Shown here in pieces: positions 18,149 to 27,456 of a DNA stretch of 64,000 nt. The notes under the pieces are model-generated. The model was not told where the DNA came from. It saw nothing but the letters and a program-made list of their open reading frames with translations, and ran no database searches. A program made the translations under genes and the position numbers. The stretch covers positions 215,091 to 279,090 of the forward strand of contig JAEUUT010000070.1 of the NCBI GenBank assembly GCA_016787415.1, written 5' to 3'. Numbering within the stretch: the first letter of the stretch is position 1; the number at the start of each line of letters is the position of its first letter. This DNA is from Saprospiraceae bacterium. GTDB lineage: Bacteria; Bacteroidota; Bacteroidia; Chitinophagales; Saprospiraceae.

Positions 18149-18706
18149 ATGCGTAAACACTTGCTGAGAAAACAACATTTCCGACAGATGCGTGAAGTAT
18201 GGCCTTTTGTGCTGGTGCTGTTGAGCGGTGCGCTGATTTTTCTGGCCGATATGTACGAACTGGAGAACCCGCTTTTCCGGGAAACGGTTTTGATTTGTGT
18301 CAGTATTGCAAAATCTGTGTGGTTTTTGTGGTTCGTGGTTCGACGCATCCGAAAAGATGCCGTGCAGTCATTTCATTTCCAGGAATTTATGCTGTTTATC
18401 GGGCTCAGCGTATTGTTGTATGTTTTGTCGTATGCCATCGATTTTTACTGCCTGTACCAGATTCGACCCGATGCTTTTAAAGGACTGCCCGCACCGCCCG
18501 ATTTACTCGATGATTTTATCACGTTTTTTTATTTCAGCGTCACCAATTTTACCACAGCAGGGCTGGGCGATGTAGTGCCCGGCGTGGTAAGCGCCCGGCT
18601 GTTCGTAGCGCTGGAACTGATCGTGTCGTTTTTCTTTTCCATTTTTGTGATAGCCAATCTGGCCATGTTGCGGGAAGCGTTTGCGGAGAAACAGCGGAGG
18701 GGGTGA
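18149..18706 (+). CDS. Ion channel family protein (two-pore-helix type)
   Basis: A 185-aa membrane protein with four hydrophobic segments. The last two flank a pore loop FYFSVTNFTTAGLGDVVP, which matches the potassium channel filter layout with TAGLGD in place of TVGYGD. It lies 3 bp after the hybrid kinase and should be co-transcribed. The altered filter leaves ion selectivity open. Confidence 0.78.
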   Translation: MRKHLLRKQHFRQMREVWPFVLVLLSGALIFLADMYELENPLFRETVLICVSIAKSVWFLWFVVRRIRKDAVQSFHFQEFMLFIGLSVLLYVLSYAIDFYCLYQIRPDAFKGLPAPPDLLDDFITFFYFSVTNFTTAGLGDVVPGVVSARLFVALELIVSFFFSIFVIANLAMLREAFAEKQRRG

Positions 18707-18838
18707 ACGCCCTGAACTGCCCTGTTCCCTTTCCACATTTCCCAAAAAGTACATGAATCCGGCCAAAACAGACAAGTCGCTTCTTGTCGGAATTTCTTCT
18801 CTTTGTATCCGGAAAAATGGCGCCCAGCCACCTGATAC

Positions 18839-21211
18839 ATGAAAAAAGCCCTCCTCTCCCTTGCCTCTTTGTGCCTCTTTTTGAGCATAAAAGCCCAATC
18901 CATTCCCCAAAATCGCCTCGACAAAGCCTGGGATGCTTACTGGATCACCGTGCCCGACCTGCCTGCATCGGAATACCAGGTTTGTCTTTTCAGGAAAAAA
19001 CTCTCCCTCTCGGAGCCGCTTCCATCCGCTTACGTCGTGCATGTGTCGGCCGACAACCGCTACAAACTGTTTGTCAACGGCAAACTGGTGTCGCTGGGGC
19101 CCGCGCGCGGCGACCTTAATCACTGGCGCTACGAAACCATCGACCTGGCGCCGTACCTCCATCCTGGCGACAACATTCTGGCTGCCCAGGTGTGGAACGA
19201 GGCCGACTGGCGCCCGGAAGCGCAGATTTCACTGCGCACCGGTTTTTTGCTACAAGGCAGCACCCCGGCTGAAGCGGCTGTCAATACCGGCGACTCGTGG
19301 AAATGCACCCGCGATGAAAGTTATACGCCCCTCAAAGTGCGCATGTGGACGTATTATGTCACCGGCCCCGGCGAATACATCGACCTGGCCCGACAGCCCA
19401 AAGGCTGGAAAGAAGCCGGTTTTGATGACAGCCGCTGGAAAAAATCGCAAGTGCTTTCCAACGCCGTGCCCAAAAATGTGCAAGGCCCTTATGGCTCGCC
19501 CAATGGCTGGATGCTGACGCCTTCACCGCTGCCGCAAATGGAGTTGAAGCAGGAGCGCTTCGGAAAGGTGCTGCGCGCCTCGGGCGCCGAAATACCCGCC
19601 GGATTTCCATTGGAAACAGGTAAAATGACCATACCAGCCCGTACAAAAGTCACCCTGTTGCTTGATCAGACGTACCTGACCAACGCCTATCCGACGCTCG
19701 TGTTCAGTGGTGGCAAAAATGCCACAATTTCACTGACATACGCGGAAGCCTTGTTTACCAAATACCCGGAAAAAGGCAATCGGAACGAAATCGAAGGCAA
19801 ACAAATGATCGGCCGTAAAGACAGCCTGTTGTCCGATGGCTCTGCCGGGCAAACCTTTACCACGCTGGCATTTCGGACTTTCCGTTTTGTCGAAATGAGA
19901 ATAGAGACAAAGGACGAACCCCTGCATATCGACGACCTGTACAGTACCTTCACAGGCTATCCGTTTCAGCGCAAGGCAGCTGCGGAATCTGCCAGCGCGG
20001 AGTGGGCGCAAATACTCGACATCGGCTGGCGTACAGCGCGTTTGTGCGCCGTGGAAACGTATATGGATTGCCCGTATTACGAACAATTGCAGTATATCGG
20101 CGACGCTCGGATTCAGGCACTCGTGTCCATTTACAACACTGGTGATGTGCGGCTCCTGCGCAATGCACTCAACCAGATGGACGAATCGCGCCAGCCGGAA
20201 GGCGTCACGCTCAGCCGGCACCCGTCGTACACGCCGCAGTATATCCCGACTTTCTCGCTGTGGTACATCGGAATGCTGTACGATTTCAACCGATATGTCG
20301 ACGATCCTGATTTTGTACGGACAAAACTCGCAGGCACCCGGCAAATTCTGGAGTATTTTCATCGGTATCAATTGCCGGATGGCGCGCTGGCCCATGTCCC
20401 GCAATGGATGTTTACGGACTGGGTGGATACCAAAGGCTGGCAATCGGGCGTAGGCCCAACAGGCAAGGACGGCACTTCTGCCATGATCGACCTGCAATTG
20501 CTGTGGGCGTATCAATTGGCTGCCGAACTGGAACAACAGTTGGGCATGCCCGCTTTTTCGACGCTGTACAACCAGCGCGCCCAACTGTTGAAAAAAACAA
20601 TCCGGCTGCGGTATTGGGCTTCCAATCGCCAATTGTTTGCGGATGACGCCGAACACACCTTCTTTTCCCAGCATACCAATGCGCTGGCTATCCTGACCGG
20701 ATTGGTGCAAGGCCCCGAAGCCGGCCAATTGGCCGAACGCCTGCGCGACGACCAAACCCTTGCCCCGGCTTCGATTTACTTTCGTTATTACCTGCATCTG
20801 GCATGGATCAAGGCCGGTATGGGCAACAACTATTCCGCCTGGCTCGATCCATGGCGCGAAAACATAGCGATGGGAATGACCACCTGGGCCGAAGTGTCGG
20901 ACGTCAACAAGACGCGTTCCGACTGCCATGCCTGGGGCGCCAGCCCGAATATCGAATATTTCAGAACCGTGCTGGGGATCGATAGTGCAGCGCCAGGTTT
21001 TTCCAAAGTGCTTATTGAGCCGCATCTGGGTGCGCTAAAGAATGCAGGCGGGAGTATTCCGCACCCCAAAGGCGAACTTTCAGTTAATTATGAACTGAAA
21101 AACGGGAAATGGGACATTCACATCATTTTGCCAGCAAAAACAAGTGGAACACTGAAATGGAAAGGCAAAACAACCGTGTTGAAGTCGGGTGAGAACAGGT
21201 TTTTATTTTGA
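18839..21211 (+). CDS. Alpha-L-rhamnosidase-like glycoside hydrolase (GH78 type)
   Basis: A 790-aa secreted enzyme with a signal peptide ending in IKAQ. The N-terminal beta domain (about 50-135) has the binding pattern VSADNRYKLFVNGK and a second beta domain follows. The (alpha/alpha)6 catalytic domain holds DCPYYEQLQYIGDA starting at D410: the acidic residues of the GH78 motif DCPQRxE..GWxGD are kept at D410, E415 and D422, but the residues between differ. The C-terminal beta domain ends the chain. It probably removes rhamnose from plant or algal polysaccharides in the periplasm. It precedes the ThuA fusion gene by 158 bp. Confidence 0.85.
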   Translation: MKKALLSLASLCLFLSIKAQSIPQNRLDKAWDAYWITVPDLPASEYQVCLFRKKLSLSEPLPSAYVVHVSADNRYKLFVNGKLVSLGPARGDLNHWRYETIDLAPYLHPGDNILAAQVWNEADWRPEAQISLRTGFLLQGSTPAEAAVNTGDSWKCTRDESYTPLKVRMWTYYVTGPGEYIDLARQPKGWKEAGFDDSRWKKSQVLSNAVPKNVQGPYGSPNGWMLTPSPLPQMELKQERFGKVLRASGAEIPAGFPLETGKMTIPARTKVTLLLDQTYLTNAYPTLVFSGGKNATISLTYAEALFTKYPEKGNRNEIEGKQMIGRKDSLLSDGSAGQTFTTLAFRTFRFVEMRIETKDEPLHIDDLYSTFTGYPFQRKAAAESASAEWAQILDIGWRTARLCAVETYMDCPYYEQLQYIGDARIQALVSIYNTGDVRLLRNALNQMDESRQPEGVTLSRHPSYTPQYIPTFSLWYIGMLYDFNRYVDDPDFVRTKLAGTRQILEYFHRYQLPDGALAHVPQWMFTDWVDTKGWQSGVGPTGKDGTSAMIDLQLLWAYQLAAELEQQLGMPAFSTLYNQRAQLLKKTIRLRYWASNRQLFADDAEHTFFSQHTNALAILTGLVQGPEAGQLAERLRDDQTLAPASIYFRYYLHLAWIKAGMGNNYSAWLDPWRENIAMGMTTWAEVSDVNKTRSDCHAWGASPNIEYFRTVLGIDSAAPGFSKVLIEPHLGALKNAGGSIPHPKGELSVNYELKNGKWDIHIILPAKTSGTLKWKGKTTVLKSGENRFLF

Positions 21212-21369
21212 CTTGACACAGTATTTCCAATGATTTTTTACCAAAACCCTTGCGCCTGTAAATAATTGTTTGAATAGCGCTAATATTGCCCGCGCCGGGA
21301 AAAAACGCCCGACTCACATGCCCGACCAGGTTAAGCCGCAATGGTTTACTATCAATTATCCAGTCTAAC

Positions 21370-24300
21370 ATGTTTACAAAACTTTCCTCCTGCCACTTCA
21401 GGTTTGCATGGGCAAGCCTGTTCTTTCTGGCGTTTCACACGCTGTCATTTTCTCAAAACAGGATACTCGTATTTAGCAAAACGACTGTTTTTAGGCATAC
21501 CTCCATCGGCGCAGGCAAAAACGCCCTTGCCAAACTCGGCGCTGAAAATGGTTTCGCTGTCGATACCACTGAAAACGCCGCACTGTTCAACGAACAGAAC
21601 CTGCGCCGCTACGCTGCGGTCGTGTTTCTCAATACTACTGGCGATGTGCTGGACCCGCTCCAGCAAAATGCGTTCGAACGCTACATTCAGGCCGGCGGCG
21701 GCTATGTAGGCGTACACGCTGCTACCGATACGGAGTACGACTGGCCCTGGTATGGCAAATTAGCCGGCGCTTATTTCAAGGATCACCCGTCGACACCCAG
21801 CAATGTGCAGCACGGCGTGTACCATGTACAGGATAAAACGCACGCATCCACGTCGTTTCTGCCCGAGCCCTGGGAGCGCAACGATGAGTTTTACAGTTTT
21901 AAAAACATGAATCCCGATGTAAAGGTGTTGCTCACCATCGACGAAAAATCGTACGTCGGCGGTAACATGGGCGAATGGCACCCCTCGGCCTGGTTCCATG
22001 AGTACGACGGTGGCCGGGCATTTTATACCAGCCTCGGCCACACGGAAGAAACGTACGTGGAACCGCTGTTTCTGCGCCACCTGCTGGAAGGCCTGAAATG
22101 GGCTATGAACAACAAACTGGATTACAGCAAGGCGCATACTCCGCTGATGCCCGAAGAAAACCGCTTTACCAAGGTCATTTTACAGGAAAAACTGGATGAA
22201 CCGATGGAACTGACCACCCTCGGCAACGGCCGCGTGCTGTTCATCCAGCGCAAAGGCGAAGTGCGGCTCTACGACCCTAAAAACGGGCTGCGCACCATCG
22301 CTACTATTCCTGTGAGCACCAAATACAAAAGTAAGGAAGGCAAGGAGTCGGAAGCCGAAGACGGCCTGCTGGGCTTGAGTAAAGACCCGAATTTTGCTCA
22401 AAACCACTGGATTTATCTGTACTATTCTCCGGCGGGCGACGAGTCAAAGAACATCCTCACGCGCTACGAACTGCGCGGCGACGAACTCGTACTGTCGTCC
22501 AAAAAAGTGCTGCTGGAAATCCCGGTACAACGCGAAGAATGCTGCCACACGGGCGGCTCCATTGCCTGGGATGCCTCCGGCAACCTGTTCCTTTCCACGG
22601 GCGACAACAGCAGCCCGCGCGCCGATGGCTATTCGCCCATCGACGAACGCCCCGAGCGCGGCCCCTGGGATGCCCAGAAATCGTCGGCAAACACCAACGA
22701 CCTGCGCGGAAAAATCATCCGTATCCACCCGCAAGCCGATGGCACATACACCATCCCCGACGGCAACCTTTTTGCCAAAGGCACCCCCAAAACACGCCCG
22801 GAAATATACACCATGGGCCACCGCAACCCCTTCCGCATTTCCGTCGACCCCAAAACAGGTTTTGTGTACTGGGGCGAAGTAGGCCCCGATGCCAGCAAAC
22901 CCGACTCCACCCGCGGCCCGCAAGGCTACGACGAAGTGGGGCAGGCACGTAAAGCGGGCAACTACGGCTGGCCTTATTTTGTGGCCGACAACCAGGCTTA
23001 TCGCGATTACAGTTATGCCGACAAAACTTCCGGCGATTATTACCAGGTGGAAAAACCCCTGAATAAATCGCCCAACAACACCGGGCTGGAAGCGCTGCCT
23101 CCTGCCCAAAAGGCCTTTGTCTGGTACCCTTATGATGCCTCGAAAGAGTTTCCACTGGTGGGTACGGGCGGCCGCAATGCCATGGCCGGTCCTGTTTATT
23201 ACAAAAACGACTTTGCAGGTGCAGCACGGGCATTTCCGGATTATTACAACGAAAAATTGCTCATTTACGACTGGATGCGCGGCTGGGTAATGGCCGTTAC
23301 GATGGACAAAGCGGGCAACTTCGTATCCATGGAACGTTTTATGCCCTCTGAAAAATTCTCCAATCCGATGGATATGGAATTTGACGAAAACGGCGACCTG
23401 TGGATGCTGGAATACGGCACCGGCTGGTTTCAGGGCAACGACGACGCGCGCCTGCTTCGCATCGAATACAGTGCAGGCAACCGTAAACCACAAGCCCAGG
23501 CCAGCGCCGACCGAACTGCCGGCGCCTTGCCGCTCACCGTGCAGTTGACATCCGATGGTACCAAAGACTTCGACGGCGACGCCCTTCAATACGAATGGAA
23601 AATAACCCCTGTTGGTGGCGGCAAAACCCAGACCTTTAAAACGGCCAATGCCACCGTAACGCTAAAAAAGAAAGGTGTTTACAAGGCTACACTTACCGCT
23701 ACGGATCCTTCGGGACTGAGCAACAGCCGTAGCATCGAACTGGTAGCGGGCAACGAACCGCCCAAAGTGGCGCTCGAACTTGGCGAAGGCACGAACCGCT
23801 CCTTCTTCTTCCCCAACCAGAAAATTAATTACGCCGTGCGGGTAAGCGACAAGGAAGATGGAAGCCTGGCTTCGGGTACGATTGGTTCGGATGCGGTGGT
23901 TTTCACGGCCGACTACCTGGCGGAAGGCTACGACAAGGAGGCCATCGCACGCGGCCACCGCGATGCCGATGCATCTGCCGTACTTGCGCCGGGCGCAAAA
24001 CTCATGGCGGGCAGCGACTGCCAGGCCTGTCATTTCCCGGATAAAAAGTCGATCGGGCCGGAATACCGCCTCGTTGCGCAGAAATACAAGGAACAGGCAG
24101 ATGCCGTGCCGGCTCTCGCCAAAAAAATCATCAGCGGCGGCAGCGGCGTTTGGGGCGATGTGGCAATGGCCGCGCACCCGCAAATCAAACTGGAAGATGC
24201 TGAAGAGATTGCGCGTTATATCCTGAGCATGTCCGACGTCAAACCGCGCCTCGCGCCGGAAGGAGAACTGATTACCTCCGTACCGGAAGGCGATCAGGGA

Positions 24301-25101
24301 CAGGGGGTGTACCTGCTGCGCGCCGCCTACAAAGACCGCGGAGCCATGGGGCTTCCAGGCCAAATGTCGGAGCAAGTGTACGTGTTGCGCAACCCGGCTG
24401 TAGGCCCGCACGATGCCGACAAATTCGATAATGTGCAAAAAATGACCTTCGGAGGCAGTAAATTGCTCATTCCTAATTCAAGCGGCGCGTATGTCATGCT
24501 CCAGCAAATCGACCTGACCGGTGTGGCACAGATTGATTTTAACGTTATCGCGCCCAAAGCCATGATGAACGCTGCGGGAGGCACTATTGAAGTGCGACTG
24601 GATGCGGTGAATGGGCCATTGGCCGGACAAACGCAATTGATCGTGCCGTCTGAAAAAGAAGGGTTTGCTGCCGATCTGGCTGTCGCGTCCTTGAAAGGCC
24701 AGGGCGGCATGCACGATATTTACCTGATTTTCAAAAACGACCAGGCTCCGGCAGGGCAGTCGTTGTTTGTGATGACAGGTATAAAATTCCAGACGGAAGC
24801 CATGCTCGCAGCGGCTGCCGCAGCGGCGGCCAACCCAGCCACTTCCAAAAATCCGCTGGAAGATTATGTCGGCAAATTCAAATTCACGGGCTTGCCATTC
24901 CCGTATATCACTTTCACTGTGGCTGATGGCGCCCTTGTTTCCGATACCGGCACCGACAAAGGCCCAATCAAACCCACGGCTACGGCCGATCGCTTTGATG
25001 CCAATGGACAGGCCATGTTCCAGTTTGTGAGAACGGATGGCAAAGTGACGAGTGTAAAACTGGAAGCGATGGGGATGACGTTTGAAGGAGTGAAGGAGTG
25101 A
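21370..25101 (+). CDS. ThuA / sorbosone-type dehydrogenase / PKD / cytochrome c fusion protein
   Basis: A 1243-aa secreted multidomain protein. After the signal peptide a ThuA-like domain (about 30-245) contains GGGYVGVHAATDTEYDWPWY. A beta-propeller of the glucose/sorbosone dehydrogenase type follows (about 265-690), with ECCHTGGSIAWD and MGHRNPFRIS typical of PQQ-dependent members. A PKD domain spans about 705-795. A class I cytochrome c domain has the haem motif CQACH near 884-888 and a Met-containing C-terminal part. A CBM6-like beta domain follows at about 965-1135. The order suggests oxidation of a sugar with electrons passed to the attached haem. The start is the ATG at 21370, which begins the signal peptide. 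Confidence 0.85.
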   Translation: MFTKLSSCHFRFAWASLFFLAFHTLSFSQNRILVFSKTTVFRHTSIGAGKNALAKLGAENGFAVDTTENAALFNEQNLRRYAAVVFLNTTGDVLDPLQQNAFERYIQAGGGYVGVHAATDTEYDWPWYGKLAGAYFKDHPSTPSNVQHGVYHVQDKTHASTSFLPEPWERNDEFYSFKNMNPDVKVLLTIDEKSYVGGNMGEWHPSAWFHEYDGGRAFYTSLGHTEETYVEPLFLRHLLEGLKWAMNNKLDYSKAHTPLMPEENRFTKVILQEKLDEPMELTTLGNGRVLFIQRKGEVRLYDPKNGLRTIATIPVSTKYKSKEGKESEAEDGLLGLSKDPNFAQNHWIYLYYSPAGDESKNILTRYELRGDELVLSSKKVLLEIPVQREECCHTGGSIAWDASGNLFLSTGDNSSPRADGYSPIDERPERGPWDAQKSSANTNDLRGKIIRIHPQADGTYTIPDGNLFAKGTPKTRPEIYTMGHRNPFRISVDPKTGFVYWGEVGPDASKPDSTRGPQGYDEVGQARKAGNYGWPYFVADNQAYRDYSYADKTSGDYYQVEKPLNKSPNNTGLEALPPAQKAFVWYPYDASKEFPLVGTGGRNAMAGPVYYKNDFAGAARAFPDYYNEKLLIYDWMRGWVMAVTMDKAGNFVSMERFMPSEKFSNPMDMEFDENGDLWMLEYGTGWFQGNDDARLLRIEYSAGNRKPQAQASADRTAGALPLTVQLTSDGTKDFDGDALQYEWKITPVGGGKTQTFKTANATVTLKKKGVYKATLTATDPSGLSNSRSIELVAGNEPPKVALELGEGTNRSFFFPNQKINYAVRVSDKEDGSLASGTIGSDAVVFTADYLAEGYDKEAIARGHRDADASAVLAPGAKLMAGSDCQACHFPDKKSIGPEYRLVAQKYKEQADAVPALAKKIISGGSGVWGDVAMAAHPQIKLEDAEEIARYILSMSDVKPRLAPEGELITSVPEGDQGQGVYLLRAAYKDRGAMGLPGQMSEQVYVLRNPAVGPHDADKFDNVQKMTFGGSKLLIPNSSGAYVMLQQIDLTGVAQIDFNVIAPKAMMNAAGGTIEVRLDAVNGPLAGQTQLIVPSEKEGFAADLAVASLKGQGGMHDIYLIFKNDQAPAGQSLFVMTGIKFQTEAMLAAAAAAAANPATSKNPLEDYVGKFKFTGLPFPYITFTVADGALVSDTGTDKGPIKPTATADRFDANGQAMFQFVRTDGKVTSVKLEAMGMTFEGVKE

Positions 25102-25105
25102 TCTT

Positions 25106-25174
25106 AACGTCGGCAGGGTTCAACGTCGGCAGGGTTTAAAACCCTGCCGACGTTCAAAACCCTGCCGACGTTTT
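25106..25174. terminator. Inverted repeat of AACGTCGGCAGGGTT, likely terminator
   Basis: Two direct copies of AACGTCGGCAGGGTT face two inverted copies (AACCCTGCCGACGTT), followed by TTTATAA. The stem is about 30 bp long and lies just after the ThuA fusion gene, so it probably acts as its terminator. Confidence 0.7.
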
Positions 25175-25194
25175 ATAACATTTCACCATTTTAT

Positions 25195-26376
25195 ATGCGC
25201 AAGTTTTCCGCCGACTATATCTATCCCGTTTCATCACCTCCGCTGGAGCAGGGTGTCGTCATCACCGACGACGACGGCATCATACTGGCCATCGAAGCAC
25301 GTGAACGGCACGACCCTGCTTCGCTCCAAATTTATCCGGGCACACTCATTCCGGGCTTTGTCAACACCCACTGCCATCTCGAATTGTCGCACATGAAAGG
25401 CATGATGGATACCGGCATCGGATTGCTGGAATTTATCAAAGGCGTGGTGACGCGCCGGCAGGCGTTGCCAGAGACCATCGAGGCCGCCATCCTGCAAGCA
25501 GAGCAGGACATGGTGGAATCGGGTATTGTGGCTGTCGGCGATATTTCCAATGTAGCCGATTCTTTTCCGGTAAAATCAGAGGGGCGCCTGCGCTACTACA
25601 CGTTTGTGGAGGTGCTGGATTTTCTGCGGCATTCGGGTAGCGAAAAAGCCATGAACAACGCACTCGACGTGTTCCATCAGGTGCATCCTGCGCCGGGAAG
25701 CACTGCGTCCATCGTGCCGCATGCGCCCTATACTGTAAGTGCCACGCTGCTGGATAAAATTAAATCATTCAACAAGCCAGGCGGCATCACTGTCAGCGTT
25801 CATAACCAGGAAACGGCGGCAGAAAATGAGTTTTTTCAAAGTAAAACTGGTGACTTTTTACCGTTTTACGCCGGATTTGGCAACAACCTGGAAGAGTTCG
25901 AAGCCACGGGCCGCAATTCCATTTTTTATGAAATGAACGGCTTGCACCCCCAAAACCGCAACCTGTTTGTACACAATACCTTCACTACCGGCGAAGAAAT
26001 CAGGGCAGTACAGGCATGGAGCCCGAACGTGTATTGGGCTACCTGCCCCAATGCCAACCTGTTTATCGAAAACCGCCTACCCGATTACCGCATTTTTCTG
26101 GAAAACAACGCACGGGTCACCCTTGGCACGGATAGCCTGGCATCCAACTGGCAATTATCTATTCTGGAAGAAATGAAAACCATTGCCCGATACCAGTCTT
26201 ACGTTTCTTTTGAAATGCTGTTGCAATGGGCCACGCTCAACGGCGCGCAGGCACTGGGGTTTGATGACACGCTGGGTAGCCTGGAACCCGGCAAAAAACC
26301 GGGTATTTTGTGCCTCGAAGGCCTGGAACCCGGCGAGAGGCTGGGAATGGGCGCGCGGGTGAGGCGGGTTGTTTGA
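25195..26376 (+). CDS. Amidohydrolase family protein (ATZ/TRZ type)
   Basis: A 393-aa metal-dependent deaminase-like enzyme. The metal-binding motif is NTHCHLELSH near residue 60; VPHAPYTVS near 180 and SVHNQETAAE near 200 supply further metal and catalytic residues; LGTDSLASN near 310 holds the late Asp. The family includes cytosine/guanine/5-methylthioadenosine deaminases and the aminodeoxyfutalosine deaminase of menaquinone synthesis; futalosine pathway membership is possible but no other mqn gene is in view. Substrate unresolved. Confidence 0.82.
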   Translation: MRKFSADYIYPVSSPPLEQGVVITDDDGIILAIEARERHDPASLQIYPGTLIPGFVNTHCHLELSHMKGMMDTGIGLLEFIKGVVTRRQALPETIEAAILQAEQDMVESGIVAVGDISNVADSFPVKSEGRLRYYTFVEVLDFLRHSGSEKAMNNALDVFHQVHPAPGSTASIVPHAPYTVSATLLDKIKSFNKPGGITVSVHNQETAAENEFFQSKTGDFLPFYAGFGNNLEEFEATGRNSIFYEMNGLHPQNRNLFVHNTFTTGEEIRAVQAWSPNVYWATCPNANLFIENRLPDYRIFLENNARVTLGTDSLASNWQLSILEEMKTIARYQSYVSFEMLLQWATLNGAQALGFDDTLGSLEPGKKPGILCLEGLEPGERLGMGARVRRVV

Positions 26377-26446
26377 TTTTAGATTTAAGATTACATGATT
26401 TTAGATTTTAGATTTATCCGGGATGCCCTCCATCTAAAATTTTAAA
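26377..26446. repeat. Hairpin of the ATTTTAGATTTAAGATTACATG family
   Basis: AT-rich units GATTTTAGATTTAAGATTACATG form the left arm and their reverse complement a shorter right arm, around a loop with GGGATGCCCTCC. The loop reads GGAGGGCATCCCGG on the other strand, shared with the hairpins at 34507 and 46452. It follows the amidohydrolase stop directly. Confidence 0.75.
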
Positions 26447-26451
26447 TCAGT

Positions 26452-26815
26452 GGTGTACGAAGGATTTGTTCGGCTACGCCCCTTTTAGAGGGATGGGAAC
26501 ACGGATGAAGCGGATAAAGCGGATTTAACCTGATTTTTTGTGGCCTTGCGGCCACTTCTTTTTGATTTTTACGGATTAAAACCGCCTCCGGCGGTTGGAT
26601 ATGCATGGCATACACATGAAGTGATACAAGTGATCGATATCGATTTTTGCTTGCTTTATAAAAGATTGATTCGATATACGTCCCGCCGAAGGCGGGCAAA
26701 TCCGTAAAAATCAAAAAGGAGTGGCCGTAAGGCCACAAAAAATCAGGTTAAATCCGCTTTATCCGTGTTCCCATCCCTCTAAAAGGGGCGTAGCCGAACA
26801 AATCCTTCATACACC
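26452..26815. repeat. Long inverted repeat with about 120-bp arms (MITE-like)
   Basis: The left arm (26452-26577) and right arm (26699-26815) are nearly perfect reverse complements, containing GAAGGATTTGTTCGGCTACG and AAAGCGGATTTAACCTGATT. The spacer of about 120 bp includes smaller hairpins (CCGCCTCCGGCGG; CCCGCCGAAGGCGGG). No ORF of note is inside. The 453-bp gap between the amidohydrolase and the FKBP gene is filled by this and the preceding hairpin. Confidence 0.8.
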
Positions 26816-26829
26816 CCTAATCTTAAATC

Positions 26830-27288
26830 CTAAAAATCCACCAGTTCAATTTCAAAAATCAACACCGAATTCGGTGGAATGCTGCCGATACCATTCGGGC
26901 CGTAAGCCAGCGCAGAAGGCGAAAAGAACGTGCCTTTCCCACCTTTTTTTAGCAAAGGAATACCTTCCTGCCAGGCCTCGATCAGGCCGGTCAGTTCAAA
27001 AGTAGCCGAGGAAGAGCCGGAAGTCTGGTCGAATACCGTACCGTCGAGCAGGTAACCTTTGTATTTAACGGTAACAGTAGACAGCGGGCTCGGGTTGCTG
27101 CCGGAACCCTCCTGTGTAATAATGTAGTGCAGGCCAGAAGGGCGTTCGATGGCTGTGAGGCCATGATCGGTCAGGTAGTCCTTGATTTTTTCGATGTCAT
27201 CACGCAGTTGCGCTTCAGGCGAAGTATCCTTCAGGCAGGACAGTGTGGACAGACTGATGCCCACCAAAATGAGAGAAAGTAGTCGCAT
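26830..27288 (-). CDS. FKBP-type peptidyl-prolyl isomerase, lipoprotein
   Basis: A 152-aa protein started at ATG 27288, where a lipoprotein signal begins (LSLILVGISLSTLSC). The FKBP domain covers about 60-152: VTVKYKGYLLDGTVFDQT, then the central ALIEAW-like helix LIEAWQEGIPLLKKGGK and ALAYGPNGIGSIPPNSVLIFEIEL, all family signatures. It should act as an envelope-anchored proline isomerase or chaperone. A -7 element TATTTTTG lies at 27314-27307. Confidence 0.9.
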   Translation of the reverse strand: MRLLSLILVGISLSTLSCLKDTSPEAQLRDDIEKIKDYLTDHGLTAIERPSGLHYIITQEGSGSNPSPLSTVTVKYKGYLLDGTVFDQTSGSSSATFELTGLIEAWQEGIPLLKKGGKGTFFSPSALAYGPNGIGSIPPNSVLIFEIELVDF

Positions 27289-27306
27289 TATGTTTATTTT
27301 TTGCTG

Positions 27307-27314
27307 CAAAAATA
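27307..27314 (-). promoter_or_regulatory. -7 element TATTTTTG of the FKBP gene
   Basis: A match to TAnnTTTG on the minus strand, 19 bp upstream of the FKBP start codon. Confidence 0.5.
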
Positions 27315-27415
27315 GCGATTGTTGGGGTTTGTGAGCGATCGATTTGTACAAGACAGCGTTTTTTGACAGGAACGTTGGAGGCAAAAAAACGAATACACGA
27401 GGAATGCAATTTTAC

Positions 27416-27423
27416 TACCTTTG
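27416..27423 (+). promoter_or_regulatory. -7 element TACCTTTG of the SIR2/TIR-STAND operon
   Basis: A match to TAnnTTTG followed by TTCGCC. It overlaps the longest reading frame of the next gene, so the true start must be the ATG at 27457. Confidence 0.6.
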
Positions 27424-27456
27424 TTCGCCAGACCCAATTATCAGCGAACAATCGGA

